A stretch of DNA of 64,000 nt from Phreatobacter sp. (GTDB taxonomy: Bacteria; Pseudomonadota; Alphaproteobacteria; Rhizobiales; Phreatobacteraceae), in assembly GCF_027532945.1 (NCBI RefSeq), contig NZ_JAPZTZ010000018.1:17389-81388 (forward strand). The letters are read 5' to 3'. The notes under the pieces are model-generated. The model did not search any database, was not told the DNA's origin, and worked only from the letters and a program-made list of their open reading frames with translations. Numbering within the stretch: the first letter of the stretch is position 1; each line of letters starts with the position of its first letter. The translations under genes and the position numbers were made by a program. Shown one piece after another: positions 37,909 through 45,933 of the stretch.

Positions 37909-38508
37909 TCAGATGCAGGTGGTGCCCTGCTTGGGGGTGCGTGTCACCGTCTCGCCGATGCGCGGGCGGGTGTAGAGCCGGTCGGAGAGCAGCAGAGACC
38001 CGGAGATCAGGTAGGCGACTGTCGGTGTGTAGCTGTACTTGACCTCGGCGAGGACGAGGAAACCCGTCGTGCCGAGCGTCGGCTTCAGCTCGTTCGGAAT
38101 GGTCATGACCTGGCCGCAGCTGTAGCGCGTGGCGTTGCGCGCATCGCTCCACACCGCGCGGGATACGCCAAGGATGTCGGTCTGGATTCCCGTCACCACC
38201 ATCTGGGCGTTCGACACGTTGAACGGTGCGATCACATCCGCCGTGGCGTCAAGGATGTTGCTCATGTCGGCATCGGCGATGGTCGTCGCCTGCGAGGCGA
38301 GATCGGACAGGGCGCGGGCGGCGAGCGACACCTTGCGGTCGGCCTGAAGGCCCTGCGTCGTCTCGACGGTTGCGAGGAACAGCGTCACCATCAGCGGCAG
38401 GACAAGGGCGAACTCGACGGCTGAGACGCCGCGTTTGTCGCGGACAAGGCCCCGAGCTGCGCGAACCGGGCGAAGCGCCAGGACGATCAGGCGTCGTGCG
38501 AAGGCCAT
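37909..38508 (-). CDS. TadE/TadG-like pseudopilin
   Basis: 199-aa protein from the ATG at 38508. An Arg-rich N-terminus precedes the TadE-type hydrophobic segment (KRGVSAVEFALVLPLMVTLFLATVE), which follows the prepilin-like G-x4-E-F pattern. A periplasmic domain with two cysteines (C131 region and C-terminal TTCI) follows. It is likely a minor subunit processed by the pilus peptidase CpaA. It lies 11 bases downstream of a similar gene, on the strand opposite to the cpa genes. Confidence 0.85.
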   Translation of the reverse strand: MAFARRLIVLALRPVRAARGLVRDKRGVSAVEFALVLPLMVTLFLATVETTQGLQADRKVSLAARALSDLASQATTIADADMSNILDATADVIAPFNVSNAQMVVTGIQTDILGVSRAVWSDARNATRYSCGQVMTIPNELKPTLGTTGFLVLAEVKYSYTPTVAYLISGSLLLSDRLYTRPRIGETVTRTPKQGTTCI

Positions 38509-38519
38509 GCGATCCCCCC

Positions 38520-39113
38520 TCAGAACGGCTCGTTGCGGAAGGCGGCCGTCGCCATCAGCAGGCGCTTGCCGTTGGACAGGTCGCCGATGGTGAGGCCGAA
38601 GGTCGGCATGAGCACCGGCCATTCGTAGACGGCACGCACCACCACGATGTCGCCACCCGTGCCCTGGCTGTAGGTCATGCCGGAATAGTTCACCGCGCCG
38701 GAGGTGACCGGCTTCGAGGACGTCGCGGAGCCGAAGCTCGTATAGGTGCGCACGTCCACGGCGATGCCGGCGCAGTTCATCAGCGCGCTGGCCTTGGTGC
38801 AGATCTCGTTCTTGAAGGCCGCCTGGTCGAAGTTCCGCGTCTGGGCCTGGCCGGTCATGATGAGGCGCGAGGCGCTGGCGGTGGCCGTCTCCAGCACCTG
38901 GCTGGCGAAGAAGACCATGGCAAATTCAATGATGGCGAAGAGCAGGAAGAGGAAGGGCCCGGCGACAAGCGCGAATTCGACCGCCGCGACGCCCTCTTCG
39001 TTCTTGCGGAAGCGCGGCAGAATGGTGAGGCGGCGAACACGCGGGCGGGGCTTGGCCTCCTGCCGCGGCATCCCAGCTTCACCCGTTCCCGAACCCTCGA
39101 CACAGCCGGACAT
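38520..39113 (-). CDS. TadE/TadG-like pseudopilin
   Basis: 197-aa protein from the ATG at 39113, which has GGAG eight to ten bases upstream; an internal ATG at 39071 is an alternative. A basic N-terminus leads into the TadE segment EEGVAAVEFALVAGPFLFLLFAIIEFAMVFF. A periplasmic domain with a cysteine pair (ICTKASALMNC) follows. It is probably a minor Tad pseudopilin, first of a two-gene unit with the gene at 37909. Confidence 0.88.
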   Translation of the reverse strand: MSGCVEGSGTGEAGMPRQEAKPRPRVRRLTILPRFRKNEEGVAAVEFALVAGPFLFLLFAIIEFAMVFFASQVLETATASASRLIMTGQAQTRNFDQAAFKNEICTKASALMNCAGIAVDVRTYTSFGSATSSKPVTSGAVNYSGMTYSQGTGGDIVVVRAVYEWPVLMPTFGLTIGDLSNGKRLLMATAAFRNEPF

Positions 39114-39226
39114 GGCCAACTCCGTTCGCGCCGGGCGCAGACGCGCGGCCCCGCAATCACCTTTCTATGGGGAAACCCGTTGACGAACCCTTGCGGGAGC
39201 GGCGGCGATTTGCCCGATAAACGCGT

Positions 39227-39766
39227 CTAACGCGGTGCGGCCGTGCCCGCCGAGGCAGCGCCGTCGCGCGAGCGGGAATTGCCAAGTGCCGTCTCGAAGA
39301 AGGCCTTGGCGTCGCCCACCGCGATGGTGCGCTCGCAGGTCGGCGAGCAGGAATAGGTCTCGCGGTCGACGCCGCGATAGACCTGCACGACGGAATCATT
39401 CTGCGCGCGCACGCGTACCTGAAGCGTCATCAGCTGCTCGCCGCGCGCATCGAGGGCAATGAGATTGGTCGAGCCGACGCTCTTTCCCGTGAGCACCATG
39501 ATGCCGCCGCGCTGGACCGTGGCATCGGCGATGAGCGGATTGCCGATGACGAGGGTCGATACGAGCGGGGGCAGGCGCATGACGCGCGCCTGGTCCATGG
39601 TGACGGTCATGCCCTGGGCCATGGCGGCGGCGAGGTCGGCCGGCGCGCCGGCGAGCTGCGTCTCGGCGGTGGCGGCCATCGGCGCGGCGATCAGGGTCAT
39701 GGCGGCGAACGCTGCGGCGAGCCGCGGCGCGCGTGTCCAGCCCTGAAACCTGTGAGGCGTTGTCAT
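39227..39766 (-). CDS. secretin N-terminal-domain-like pilus assembly protein
   Basis: 179-aa secreted protein with signal peptide (about residues 1-35, MTTPHRFQG... ending MAATAE). The rest resembles only the first domain of CpaC secretins: VTMDQARVMRLPPLVSTLVIGNPLIADATV, then VLTGKSVGSTNLIALDARGEQLMTLQVRVR. No secretin pore domain follows. Two cysteines (YSCSPTCERT) could form a disulfide. It is divergent from flp and close to the TadE-like genes, so a periplasmic accessory role in the pilus machine is likely. Confidence 0.82.
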   Translation of the reverse strand: MTTPHRFQGWTRAPRLAAAFAAMTLIAAPMAATAETQLAGAPADLAAAMAQGMTVTMDQARVMRLPPLVSTLVIGNPLIADATVQRGGIMVLTGKSVGSTNLIALDARGEQLMTLQVRVRAQNDSVVQVYRGVDRETYSCSPTCERTIAVGDAKAFFETALGNSRSRDGAASAGTAAPR

Positions 39767-40069
39767 CGAAGCTCTCGCACGGGGAGACGAACCTGTCTGC
39801 GTCGCACTCCACCAGAAAATGGTGAACGAATTGCCAATTCTCGCTTCGCTTCGCACGGCGCCTCCCGAACCGGCAATGAAGAAGGAGTCTCCGAGAATTC
39901 CGGAAAAGTTGTCGGACATCTCTCAACGAAATCAGAGAAGAATTGAATGACGCTGCGTAATTAGTCCGCAAGATGTCGTCGTTACGACAGGTGCGTCAAC
40001 GGCGCGATGGAGTCCGCCGGTGATGCGGCGCGGGGCGCCGCTTCTTGCCAAATGACCAGGAGCTGTTGG
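39767..40069. other. divergent regulatory region upstream of flp1
   Basis: About 300 bases with no convincing ORF separate the minus-strand secretin-N-like gene from the first pilin gene. The central part (roughly 39890-39965) is visibly richer in A and T than the flanks, as expected for a strong promoter region. I could not assign a specific sigma-factor site. Confidence 0.5.
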
Positions 40070-40234
40070 ATGAAGAGCCTCATTGCCCGCTTCGCCCAAG
40101 ATCGATCGGGCGCCACTGCCATCGAATACGGTCTGATCGCCGCCGGCATCGCCGCCGTGGTTATCGGCGCCGTCTACAGCCTCGGCAGCAACATCACCGC
40201 GAAGTTCACGGCGATCGATGTCGCCATGAAGTGA
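40070..40234 (+). CDS. flp: Flp-type pilin (copy 1)
   Basis: 54-aa Flp/Fap pilin from the ATG at 40070. A short basic leader (MKSLIARFAQDRSG) ends at the prepilin cleavage site G14, followed by ATAIEYGLIAAGIAAVVIGAV with the conserved Glu-Tyr at mature positions 5-6. The predicted mature pilin is 40 aa. It is followed by its own intrinsic terminator. It would be processed by CpaA and polymerised as the major Tad pilus fibre. Confidence 0.95.
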   Translation: MKSLIARFAQDRSGATAIEYGLIAAGIAAVVIGAVYSLGSNITAKFTAIDVAMK

Positions 40235-40261
40235 TCGGGGTCTATCTTCTGCTGTCTTCAG

Positions 40262-40304
40262 GGACCGGCCGGCGCGGGCGCGCGGCCGGTCCTGTCGTTT
40301 TTGG
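40262..40304 (+). terminator. intrinsic terminator after flp1
   Basis: Stem GGACCGGCCG / CGGCCGGTCC (10 bp, perfect) around a GC-rich loop, followed by TGTCGTTTTT. It lies 27 bases after the flp1 stop, so flp1 is probably monocistronic. Confidence 0.88.
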
Positions 40305-40729
40305 GACAAGCGATGACACTGTTGTCGGTCCGTCACGGAAGCCAGCCGCCTCCGGCAGAGGATAGTCGTGGCCACGGCCATCCCCCTCTTCCTCCGATCA
40401 GGTCGAGGTCGCGATGATCCCACCAGCTCTGCTTGGGGAAATTCCCGAATAACCCAACGGAAGGTCGGCAAAGAAGCCGCTTATCAATGAAAGAAAGAGA
40501 TGCTTAATGCCGATGATCACGATATTAGCGCCAAAGAAACTACGTTTTACATGCCGAAAGGTGTATTTAACCACGTTCTAGACATGTGGGAAATCAGGCA
40601 TTTCTCGACGTCGATTTAACGAACGGACAAGAGGTGCTTGCTAGGGTCCATCCAGTTCGAACGTGTCAAAACAAATTGGCCGGCGGACAGCGCCCGCAAG
40701 GCGCAACGTGGACACCAGGAGTCAATCCC
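40305..40729. other. AT-richer intergenic region between the two flp genes
   Basis: Non-coding gap of about 425 bases upstream of flp2. From about 40480 to 40620 the base composition drops markedly from the GC-rich norm (runs such as AAGAAAGAGA and GTATTTAACC), consistent with a strong or specifically regulated promoter for the second pilin. No ORF in this gap looks coding. Confidence 0.5.
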
Positions 40730-40894
40730 ATGAAGACCCTCTTCGCTCGCTTCGCCCGTGACAACTCGGGCGCCACCGCCATCGAGTACGGCCTGATCGC
40801 CGCCGGCATCGCCGCCGTCGTTATCACCGCCGTCTACAACCTCGGTTCGAAGGTCAACACCACCTTCACCAACATCAACACCGCCATGAAGTGA
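40730..40894 (+). CDS. flp: Flp-type pilin (copy 2)
   Basis: 54-aa pilin from the ATG at 40730, closely similar to copy 1: leader MKTLFARFARDNSG, cleavage after G14, then ATAIEYGLIAAGIAAVVITAV. The differences concentrate in the C-terminal half (NLGSKVNTTFTNINTAMK versus SLGSNITAKFTAIDVAMK), the part expected to be surface-exposed in the fibre. It has its own upstream region and terminator, so the two pilins can be expressed independently. Confidence 0.95.
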   Translation: MKTLFARFARDNSGATAIEYGLIAAGIAAVVITAVYNLGSKVNTTFTNINTAMK

Positions 40895-40917
40895 TCGCGG
40901 ACACCATCCGCGATCTC

Positions 40918-40950
40918 GGTGGCCCGCTCACAGCGGGCCACCAGCGTTTT
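40918..40950 (+). terminator. intrinsic terminator after flp2
   Basis: Perfect 11-bp stem (GGTGGCCCGCT / AGCGGGCCACC) with a CAC loop, followed by AGCGTTTT, 23 bases after the flp2 stop codon. Confidence 0.85.
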
Positions 40951-40963
40951 CAGGGGAGCGGTC

Positions 40964-41155
40964 ATGGCCATCGGCTCTGGACAGGAACCGACGGGCAGGC
41001 GCGCCGGGCGCACCAGCGCCGCGGGCCTCGCAACGGGCCTCGCATTGACCACCACCCTCCTGACCGAGGCGCGGCGTGACGCCCACCTCGTCGCCGTCGT
41101 CCTCCTGACGGCCATCGGCACAGCCCTCGTGGTGCTGGCGCATTCACTGTCCTGA
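40964..41155 (+). CDS. small hypothetical membrane protein in the Tad locus
   Basis: 63-aa ORF from the ATG at 40964 with a good ribosome-binding site (AGGGGAG) just upstream. It has a basic Gly/Arg-rich N-terminus and one C-terminal hydrophobic segment (HLVAVVLLTAIGTALVVLAHSL). I do not recognise a family. Its position between flp2 and cpaA on the same strand supports it being real, but it could be a chance frame in GC-rich DNA. Confidence 0.45.
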   Translation: MAIGSGQEPTGRRAGRTSAAGLATGLALTTTLLTEARRDAHLVAVVLLTAIGTALVVLAHSLS

Positions 41156-41198
41156 AACCGGTCCCGGGCGATCATCTCCATCACTTCCGGAGGACGTC

Positions 41199-41705
41199 AT
41201 GTTCGAGTTCGCCATCCTGCTCGTTTTCCCCGCGATGATGGCCTTCGCCGCGGCGAGCGACCTCTTCACCATGACCATCTCGAACCGGGTCTCGCTGATC
41301 CTGGTTGCCGGCTTCATGGTCCTCGCCATCGTCACCGGCATGAGCTGGCCGACCATCGGCATGCACGTGGCCGCCGGCTTCCTTGTTCTCTCCATCGGTT
41401 TCATCTGCTTCGCATTCGGCTGGATGGGTGGTGGCGACGCCAAGCTCGCCGCATCGACGGCGCTGTGGCTCGGCTGGTCGCAACTGCTCGACTACGCCAT
41501 CTGGGCCTCGCTCTTCGGCGGCGTGCTGACCCTCGGACTGCTGGCGCTGCGCGGCGCGCCGCTGCATCCGCCCTTCCTCATGCGCGAGGGCTGGTACGCC
41601 CGGATCACCGACGAGAAGACCGGCATCCCCTACGGAATCGCGCTCGCCGCGGCCGGGCTCATCCTCTATCCTTCGAGCTTCTGGATGACCGGCGCGCTCC
41701 ATTGA
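41199..41705 (+). CDS. cpaA: prepilin peptidase CpaA/TadV
   Basis: 168-aa A24-family aspartyl prepilin peptidase, a polytopic membrane protein with about five segments and no methylase domain. The catalytic aspartates are D21 (AASDLFTMTI) and D80 in the FGWMGGGDAKL motif. It cleaves the leaders of Flp pilins and TadE-like pseudopilins. It lies downstream of flp2 and upstream of cpaB. Confidence 0.93.
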   Translation: MFEFAILLVFPAMMAFAAASDLFTMTISNRVSLILVAGFMVLAIVTGMSWPTIGMHVAAGFLVLSIGFICFAFGWMGGGDAKLAASTALWLGWSQLLDYAIWASLFGGVLTLGLLALRGAPLHPPFLMREGWYARITDEKTGIPYGIALAAAGLILYPSSFWMTGALH

Positions 41706-41757
41706 GGAGGCGATTTGCGATATTGACCTCTCGTTAAGTCAATTCGCTCATTCCCGA

Positions 41758-41773
41758 TTAACCATAAGTTGAC
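41758..41773 (+). promoter_or_regulatory. CtrA-like site upstream of cpaB
   Basis: TTAA-CCATAAG-TTGAC differs by one base from the CtrA consensus TTAA-N7-TTAAC and lies about 70 bases before cpaB in an AT-rich stretch. Pilus genes are CtrA targets in Caulobacter. The match is suggestive only. Confidence 0.35.
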
Positions 41774-41840
41774 CTTTCCCTGATCGAATCCGGCAGGTGA
41801 CGAGGCGAGTTGCGCCCCGTCCGCGTCGAGGGTCCGTGGG

Positions 41841-42692
41841 ATGCGTCTGAAGCCTGCACAGATAGTCGTCATCGCCGTCGCGCTGGTCTCCGGCGGCGTC
41901 GCCATGCTGTTGATGCCCGACCGCCGCGGTCCCGAGCCCGTCGCCCAGCCCCAGGTGGCCGCTCCCGCGCCGCAGATCGCCACCGTCGAGGTTCTCGTCG
42001 CCGCCGCCGACCTGCCGCTCGGCAAGATCATCCTGCCCTCCGACGTCTCCTGGCGGCGCTGGCCCGAGGAGGCCGGCACCGGCAGCTTCGTCGTGCGTCG
42101 CACCGGCGAAACGGGCGAGAAGTCGCTCGACGAGGTGATCGGCTCCATCGTCCGCACCACCTTCGCCACCGGCGAGCCCATCCGCCCCGCCCGCATCGTC
42201 AAGGGCAACCGCGGCTTCATGTCGGCGATCCTGACCCCGGGCATGCGCGCCATTGCTGCCCCCATCGACGATCCCTCCCGCGGCGCCGGCGCCTTCATCC
42301 TGCCGAACGACCGCGTCGACGTGATCCTCGCCCGCCGCATCAACAACCAGGCGGCCCAGGCCGAGGGCATCACCCATTCGACCTCGACCGTGCTGCGCAA
42401 CGTCCGCGTGCTCGCCGTCGACCAGACCGTCGAGGAGCGCGGTGGCGAGAAGACCATCGTCGGCCGCACCGCCACCCTCGAACTGACCCCGGCCCAGGCC
42501 GAGACCCTGGCCCTCGCCCGTGAACTCGGCACGCTGTCGCTGTCCCTGCGCAGCCTCGCCGATGCCTCCGCCTCCAACCTTGCCGGCGAAGGCGCCGGCA
42601 ATGGCGAGGCGCTGTTCGGCAACGGCGAAGGCCACATCACCATCGTCCGCCACGGCGTGCGTTCCGCCGGCGGCGGGCAGGGACCGGAGTGA
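41841..42692 (+). CDS. cpaB: Flp pilus assembly protein CpaB/RcpC
   Basis: 283-aa periplasmic protein with an N-terminal membrane anchor (IVVIAVALVSGGVAMLLMP), an SAF domain (VLVAAADLPLGKIILPSDVSW) and the RcpC-type core (PGMRAIAAPIDDPSRGAGAFILPNDRVDVILA). It is thought to help the outer-membrane secretin complex. It abuts cpaC (stop overlapping a possible GTG start). Confidence 0.93.
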   Translation: MRLKPAQIVVIAVALVSGGVAMLLMPDRRGPEPVAQPQVAAPAPQIATVEVLVAAADLPLGKIILPSDVSWRRWPEEAGTGSFVVRRTGETGEKSLDEVIGSIVRTTFATGEPIRPARIVKGNRGFMSAILTPGMRAIAAPIDDPSRGAGAFILPNDRVDVILARRINNQAAQAEGITHSTSTVLRNVRVLAVDQTVEERGGEKTIVGRTATLELTPAQAETLALARELGTLSLSLRSLADASASNLAGEGAGNGEALFGNGEGHITIVRHGVRSAGGGQGPE

Positions 42693-42697
42693 GGACC

Positions 42698-44164
42698 ATG
42701 ACGTTCCCGAAAACCAGGCTCCCGATGTCCAGCATGTGGCCCAAGGCGGGCATGATCCTCGTCGCCGCGCTCGTCGCCGTGGCGGCGCTGGCACCGCCTG
42801 TCGCCGCCCAGCAGAGCACGGCGGTGCGCCAGCAGCGGCCGCTGACCGCCGGCGCCAGCCCCATCACGCTGGGCGTCGGCAAGTCGCTCCCCGTGGAGCT
42901 GCCGCGTGACGCCCGCGACGTCATCGTCGCCAATCCGGCCATCGCCAATGCCGTCGTCCGCTCGGCGCGCCGCGCCTTCCTTATCGGCGTCGCCGTCGGC
43001 CAGACCAACGTCTTCTTCCTCGATGCCGAGGGCCGGCAGATCGCCGCCTACGACATCGAGGTCGGCCGCGACCTCGTCGGCCTGCGCCAGACGCTGCGCT
43101 CCGCCCTGCCGCATGGCGATATCGAGGTCCGCTCGGTCAATGACAGCGTCGTGGTCTCCGGCTCGGTCGCCACCCCGCTTGAGGCGCAGCAGGCCATCGA
43201 CATCGCCACCAAGCTCGTCGGCGACGAGAAGAAGGTGGTCAACGCCATCGCCATCCGCGGCCGCGACCAGGTCCACCTGAAGGTCACCGTCTCCGAGGTG
43301 CAGCGCACCGCCATCAAGCAGCTCGGCGTCAACCTCGCGGCCTTCGACCCGACCTCGACCCTCACCGGCGCCTCGGGCAACCTCGGCAATGCCGGCGGCT
43401 TCGTCTATGGCCTCCTCACCTCCGGCAGCTACAACGCCACCGGCACCGCGCCCGCCAATTCGGGCGTCGTCGGCACCCGCGTCGGCAACAACGTCTTCAC
43501 CTCGACCATCCGCGCCTTCGAGGAGCACGGTCTCGTGCGCACGCTCGCCGAGCCGACGCTGACGGCGATCTCCGGCGAACAGGCGAAGTTCCTCGCCGGT
43601 GGCGAGTTCCCGGTGCCGACCGGCCGCGACCTCACCGGCAATGTCACCATCGAGTTCAAGCCCTTCGGTATCGGCCTGGCCTTCACCCCGATTGTCCTGT
43701 CTGAGGGCCGAATCAGCCTGCGTGTCGGCGTCGAGGTGAGTGAGATCGACAACCAGCTCACCGTCCAGCTCTCCAACGTCACGGTCCGCGGCCTGCGTAC
43801 CCGCCGCGCCGACACGACGATCGAGCTGCCCTCGGGCGGCACGATGGTCATGGCCGGCCTCCTCCAGGAGCAGACCCGCCAGAACATCTCCGGCACCCCC
43901 GGCCTCCTCAACGTGCCGGTGCTCGGCGCGCTGTTCCGCTCGCGCGACTACCAGCGCGGCCAGACCGAGCTCGTGGTCATGGTGACGCCCTACATCGTCC
44001 GCCCGGCCTCGGCCAACCAGCTCGCCCGTCCCGATGACAACCTGCGGGACGCCTCCGATCCTGCCGGCATCCTCATCGGCCGCCTCAACCGCATCTACGG
44101 CTCGGGCCAGCCGCCGGCCCATCGTGGTCGCTTCAACGGCCCCGTGGGGTTCAACCGTGACTGA
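42698..44164 (+). CDS. cpaC: type II/IV secretion-like secretin CpaC/RcpA
   Basis: 488-aa outer-membrane secretin of the Tad pilus from the ATG at 42698 (a GTG at 42689 overlapping the cpaB stop is possible). A signal peptide, the N-domain (LTAGASPITLGVGKSLPVELPRDARDVIVANPAIANAVV, in two blocks), a BON-like stretch and the secretin domain (VRTLAEPTLTAISGEQAKFLAGGEFP, then ELPSGGTMVMAGLLQEQ) are visible. It forms the pore through which the pilus exits. Confidence 0.95.
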   Translation: MTFPKTRLPMSSMWPKAGMILVAALVAVAALAPPVAAQQSTAVRQQRPLTAGASPITLGVGKSLPVELPRDARDVIVANPAIANAVVRSARRAFLIGVAVGQTNVFFLDAEGRQIAAYDIEVGRDLVGLRQTLRSALPHGDIEVRSVNDSVVVSGSVATPLEAQQAIDIATKLVGDEKKVVNAIAIRGRDQVHLKVTVSEVQRTAIKQLGVNLAAFDPTSTLTGASGNLGNAGGFVYGLLTSGSYNATGTAPANSGVVGTRVGNNVFTSTIRAFEEHGLVRTLAEPTLTAISGEQAKFLAGGEFPVPTGRDLTGNVTIEFKPFGIGLAFTPIVLSEGRISLRVGVEVSEIDNQLTVQLSNVTVRGLRTRRADTTIELPSGGTMVMAGLLQEQTRQNISGTPGLLNVPVLGALFRSRDYQRGQTELVVMVTPYIVRPASANQLARPDDNLRDASDPAGILIGRLNRIYGSGQPPAHRGRFNGPVGFNRD

Positions 44165-44192
44165 CCGGCCATCCATCCAGAAGGGTTCGCCC

Positions 44193-44633
44193 ATGTCCCT
44201 CGCCACCGCCGCCCGGCTGACCCTGGTGGGCCTCGCCGTCGCCCTGGGAGGCTGCCAGTCCATGACGGCGCGCCAGGAGCCGCCGCCCTCGGACTATCGC
44301 GTCCGCCATCCGATCATCGTCTCGCCGCAGGGTGCCTATGTCGCCTCGCAGTGCGGTCAGTGGCCGGAGGATCTCGGTCCCGCCCCGGGCAATCCGAACA
44401 TCGAGAACCGCCCGAACTGGAACCACGGCTGCGCAACCCAGCACAATCTGGCCGCCATCGTCGCCAATCCGAACGATCTGCTGCATCCGCGCGCCGAGAC
44501 CCAGTCGGATGCGGCGCGCCGCCAGACGGCGATCGATCGCTACCGCCGCGCCGTGGCGCCCGGTCCGCACACCGTTCATACCCCGATGCAGCCGCTCACC
44601 GATATCAAGAGCGCGGTCAGGGGCGGAGGCTGA
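44193..44633 (+). CDS. cpaD: CpaD-family pilus assembly lipoprotein (short)
   Basis: 146-aa lipoprotein with lipobox LALGGC (Cys about residue 21). The conserved CpaD C-terminal block is intact: CGQWPEDLG, NRPNWNHGCATQHNLAAIVANPNDLLHPR. Compared with typical CpaD proteins of around 200 aa or more, the repeat-bearing N-terminal half is largely missing. It sits 28 bases after cpaC and just before cpaE, so it is likely functional as a minimal form. Confidence 0.88.
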   Translation: MSLATAARLTLVGLAVALGGCQSMTARQEPPPSDYRVRHPIIVSPQGAYVASQCGQWPEDLGPAPGNPNIENRPNWNHGCATQHNLAAIVANPNDLLHPRAETQSDAARRQTAIDRYRRAVAPGPHTVHTPMQPLTDIKSAVRGGG

Positions 44634-44637
44634 GCCC

Positions 44638-45906
44638 GTGCAAGACGACGTGACCCCGCATGCAGAGGCCGGCGACGAGCAGATCGCACCGGTGCCGCGC
44701 ATCTCCCTCCAGGCCTTCTGCGAGACGGCCGAGCTCGCCTCGGTCATCGCCGATGCCGCCGAGGACCGGCGCATGGACAAGGCGCATGTGCGCGTGCAAA
44801 TGGGCGGCGCCCCAGGCGCGGTGGAGGCTTATCGCTCGGCGCCGACGCCCAACGTCGTCATCCTCGAGACCACCGGCCGCAAGGGCGAGATTCTCGGCCA
44901 TCTCGACGAGCTCGCCGAGGTCTGCGACGCGACCACCAAGGTGATCGTCGTCGGCCAGGTCAATGACATCCTGCTCTACCGCGAGCTGATGGCGCGCGGC
45001 GTCAGCGAATATCTCATCGGCCCGGTCGGCGTCATCGCCATCATCCGCGCGGTCTCCAGCCTCTACGCCGCCGAGGGCGCGAAGCCCGTCGGCCGCAGCA
45101 TCGCGATCATCGGCGCCAAGGGCGGCGTCGGCGCCTCCACCATTGCCCACAACCTCGCCTGGGCCATATCGCGCGACATCGGCACCGACACCTGCATCGC
45201 CGACATGGACCTCGCCTTCGGCACCGGTGGCCTGGACTTCAACCAAGACCCGCCGCAGGGCATCGCCGACGCGATCTTCTCGCCTGACCGCGTCGATACC
45301 GCCTTCATCGACCGCCTGCTGTCGCGCTGCGCCGACAACCTGTCGCTGCTCGCTGCTCCCGCGACGCTCGACCGGGTCAGCGACCTCGGCCCCGAGGCCT
45401 TCGACCCGCTCCTCGACATCCTCAAGGCGACGATGCCCTCCATCGTGCTCGACCTGCCGCACACCTGGACCGGCTGGACCAAGCGCGCCCTTGTCACCGC
45501 CGACGAGATCCTGATTGTCGCAACCCCTGACCTTGCCAACCTGCGCAACGCCAAGAACCTGATGGACCTGCTGCGGGCGTCCCGTCCCAACGACACGCCG
45601 CCGCGCTACGTCCTCAACCAGATCGGCGTCGCCAAGCGGCCGGAGATCAAGCCGGCCGACTTCGCCAAGGCCCTTGAGGCCGAACCCATCGCGGTGATCC
45701 CCTTCGAGCCCCAGCTTTTCGGCACGGCCGCCAATAACGGCCAGATGATCGCCGAGATGGAGCCGGGCCATCGCATCGCCATGCAATTCACCGACCTGGC
45801 CCTCGCCGTGACCGGCCGTCACGACACCCGCAAGGCCAAGGCCGGCCTCTTGGGCCCGCTCTCGCCACTCCTGGAGAAGCTCGGCCAGCTTCGCAAGAAG
45901 GCCTGA
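44638..45906 (+). CDS. cpaE: Flp pilus assembly ATPase CpaE (ParA/MinD-like)
   Basis: 422-aa protein starting at a GTG (44638) preceded by GGAGG; there is no suitable ATG. The N-terminal half is a receiver-like domain (TPNVVILETTGRKGEILGHLDEL). The C-terminal half is a MinD/ParA ATPase with the deviant Walker A GAKGGVGAST and DMDLAFGTGGLDF. CpaE positions the pilus apparatus. Confidence 0.93.
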   Translation: MQDDVTPHAEAGDEQIAPVPRISLQAFCETAELASVIADAAEDRRMDKAHVRVQMGGAPGAVEAYRSAPTPNVVILETTGRKGEILGHLDELAEVCDATTKVIVVGQVNDILLYRELMARGVSEYLIGPVGVIAIIRAVSSLYAAEGAKPVGRSIAIIGAKGGVGASTIAHNLAWAISRDIGTDTCIADMDLAFGTGGLDFNQDPPQGIADAIFSPDRVDTAFIDRLLSRCADNLSLLAAPATLDRVSDLGPEAFDPLLDILKATMPSIVLDLPHTWTGWTKRALVTADEILIVATPDLANLRNAKNLMDLLRASRPNDTPPRYVLNQIGVAKRPEIKPADFAKALEAEPIAVIPFEPQLFGTAANNGQMIAEMEPGHRIAMQFTDLALAVTGRHDTRKAKAGLLGPLSPLLEKLGQLRKKA

Positions 45907-45933
45907 CGGTAAACCGAGGACGATCGAGGCAGC

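Noticed and set aside
41666..44263. 865-codon open frame on the minus strand
   Set aside because: Antisense to cpaB and cpaC; low-complexity product without recognisable motifs.
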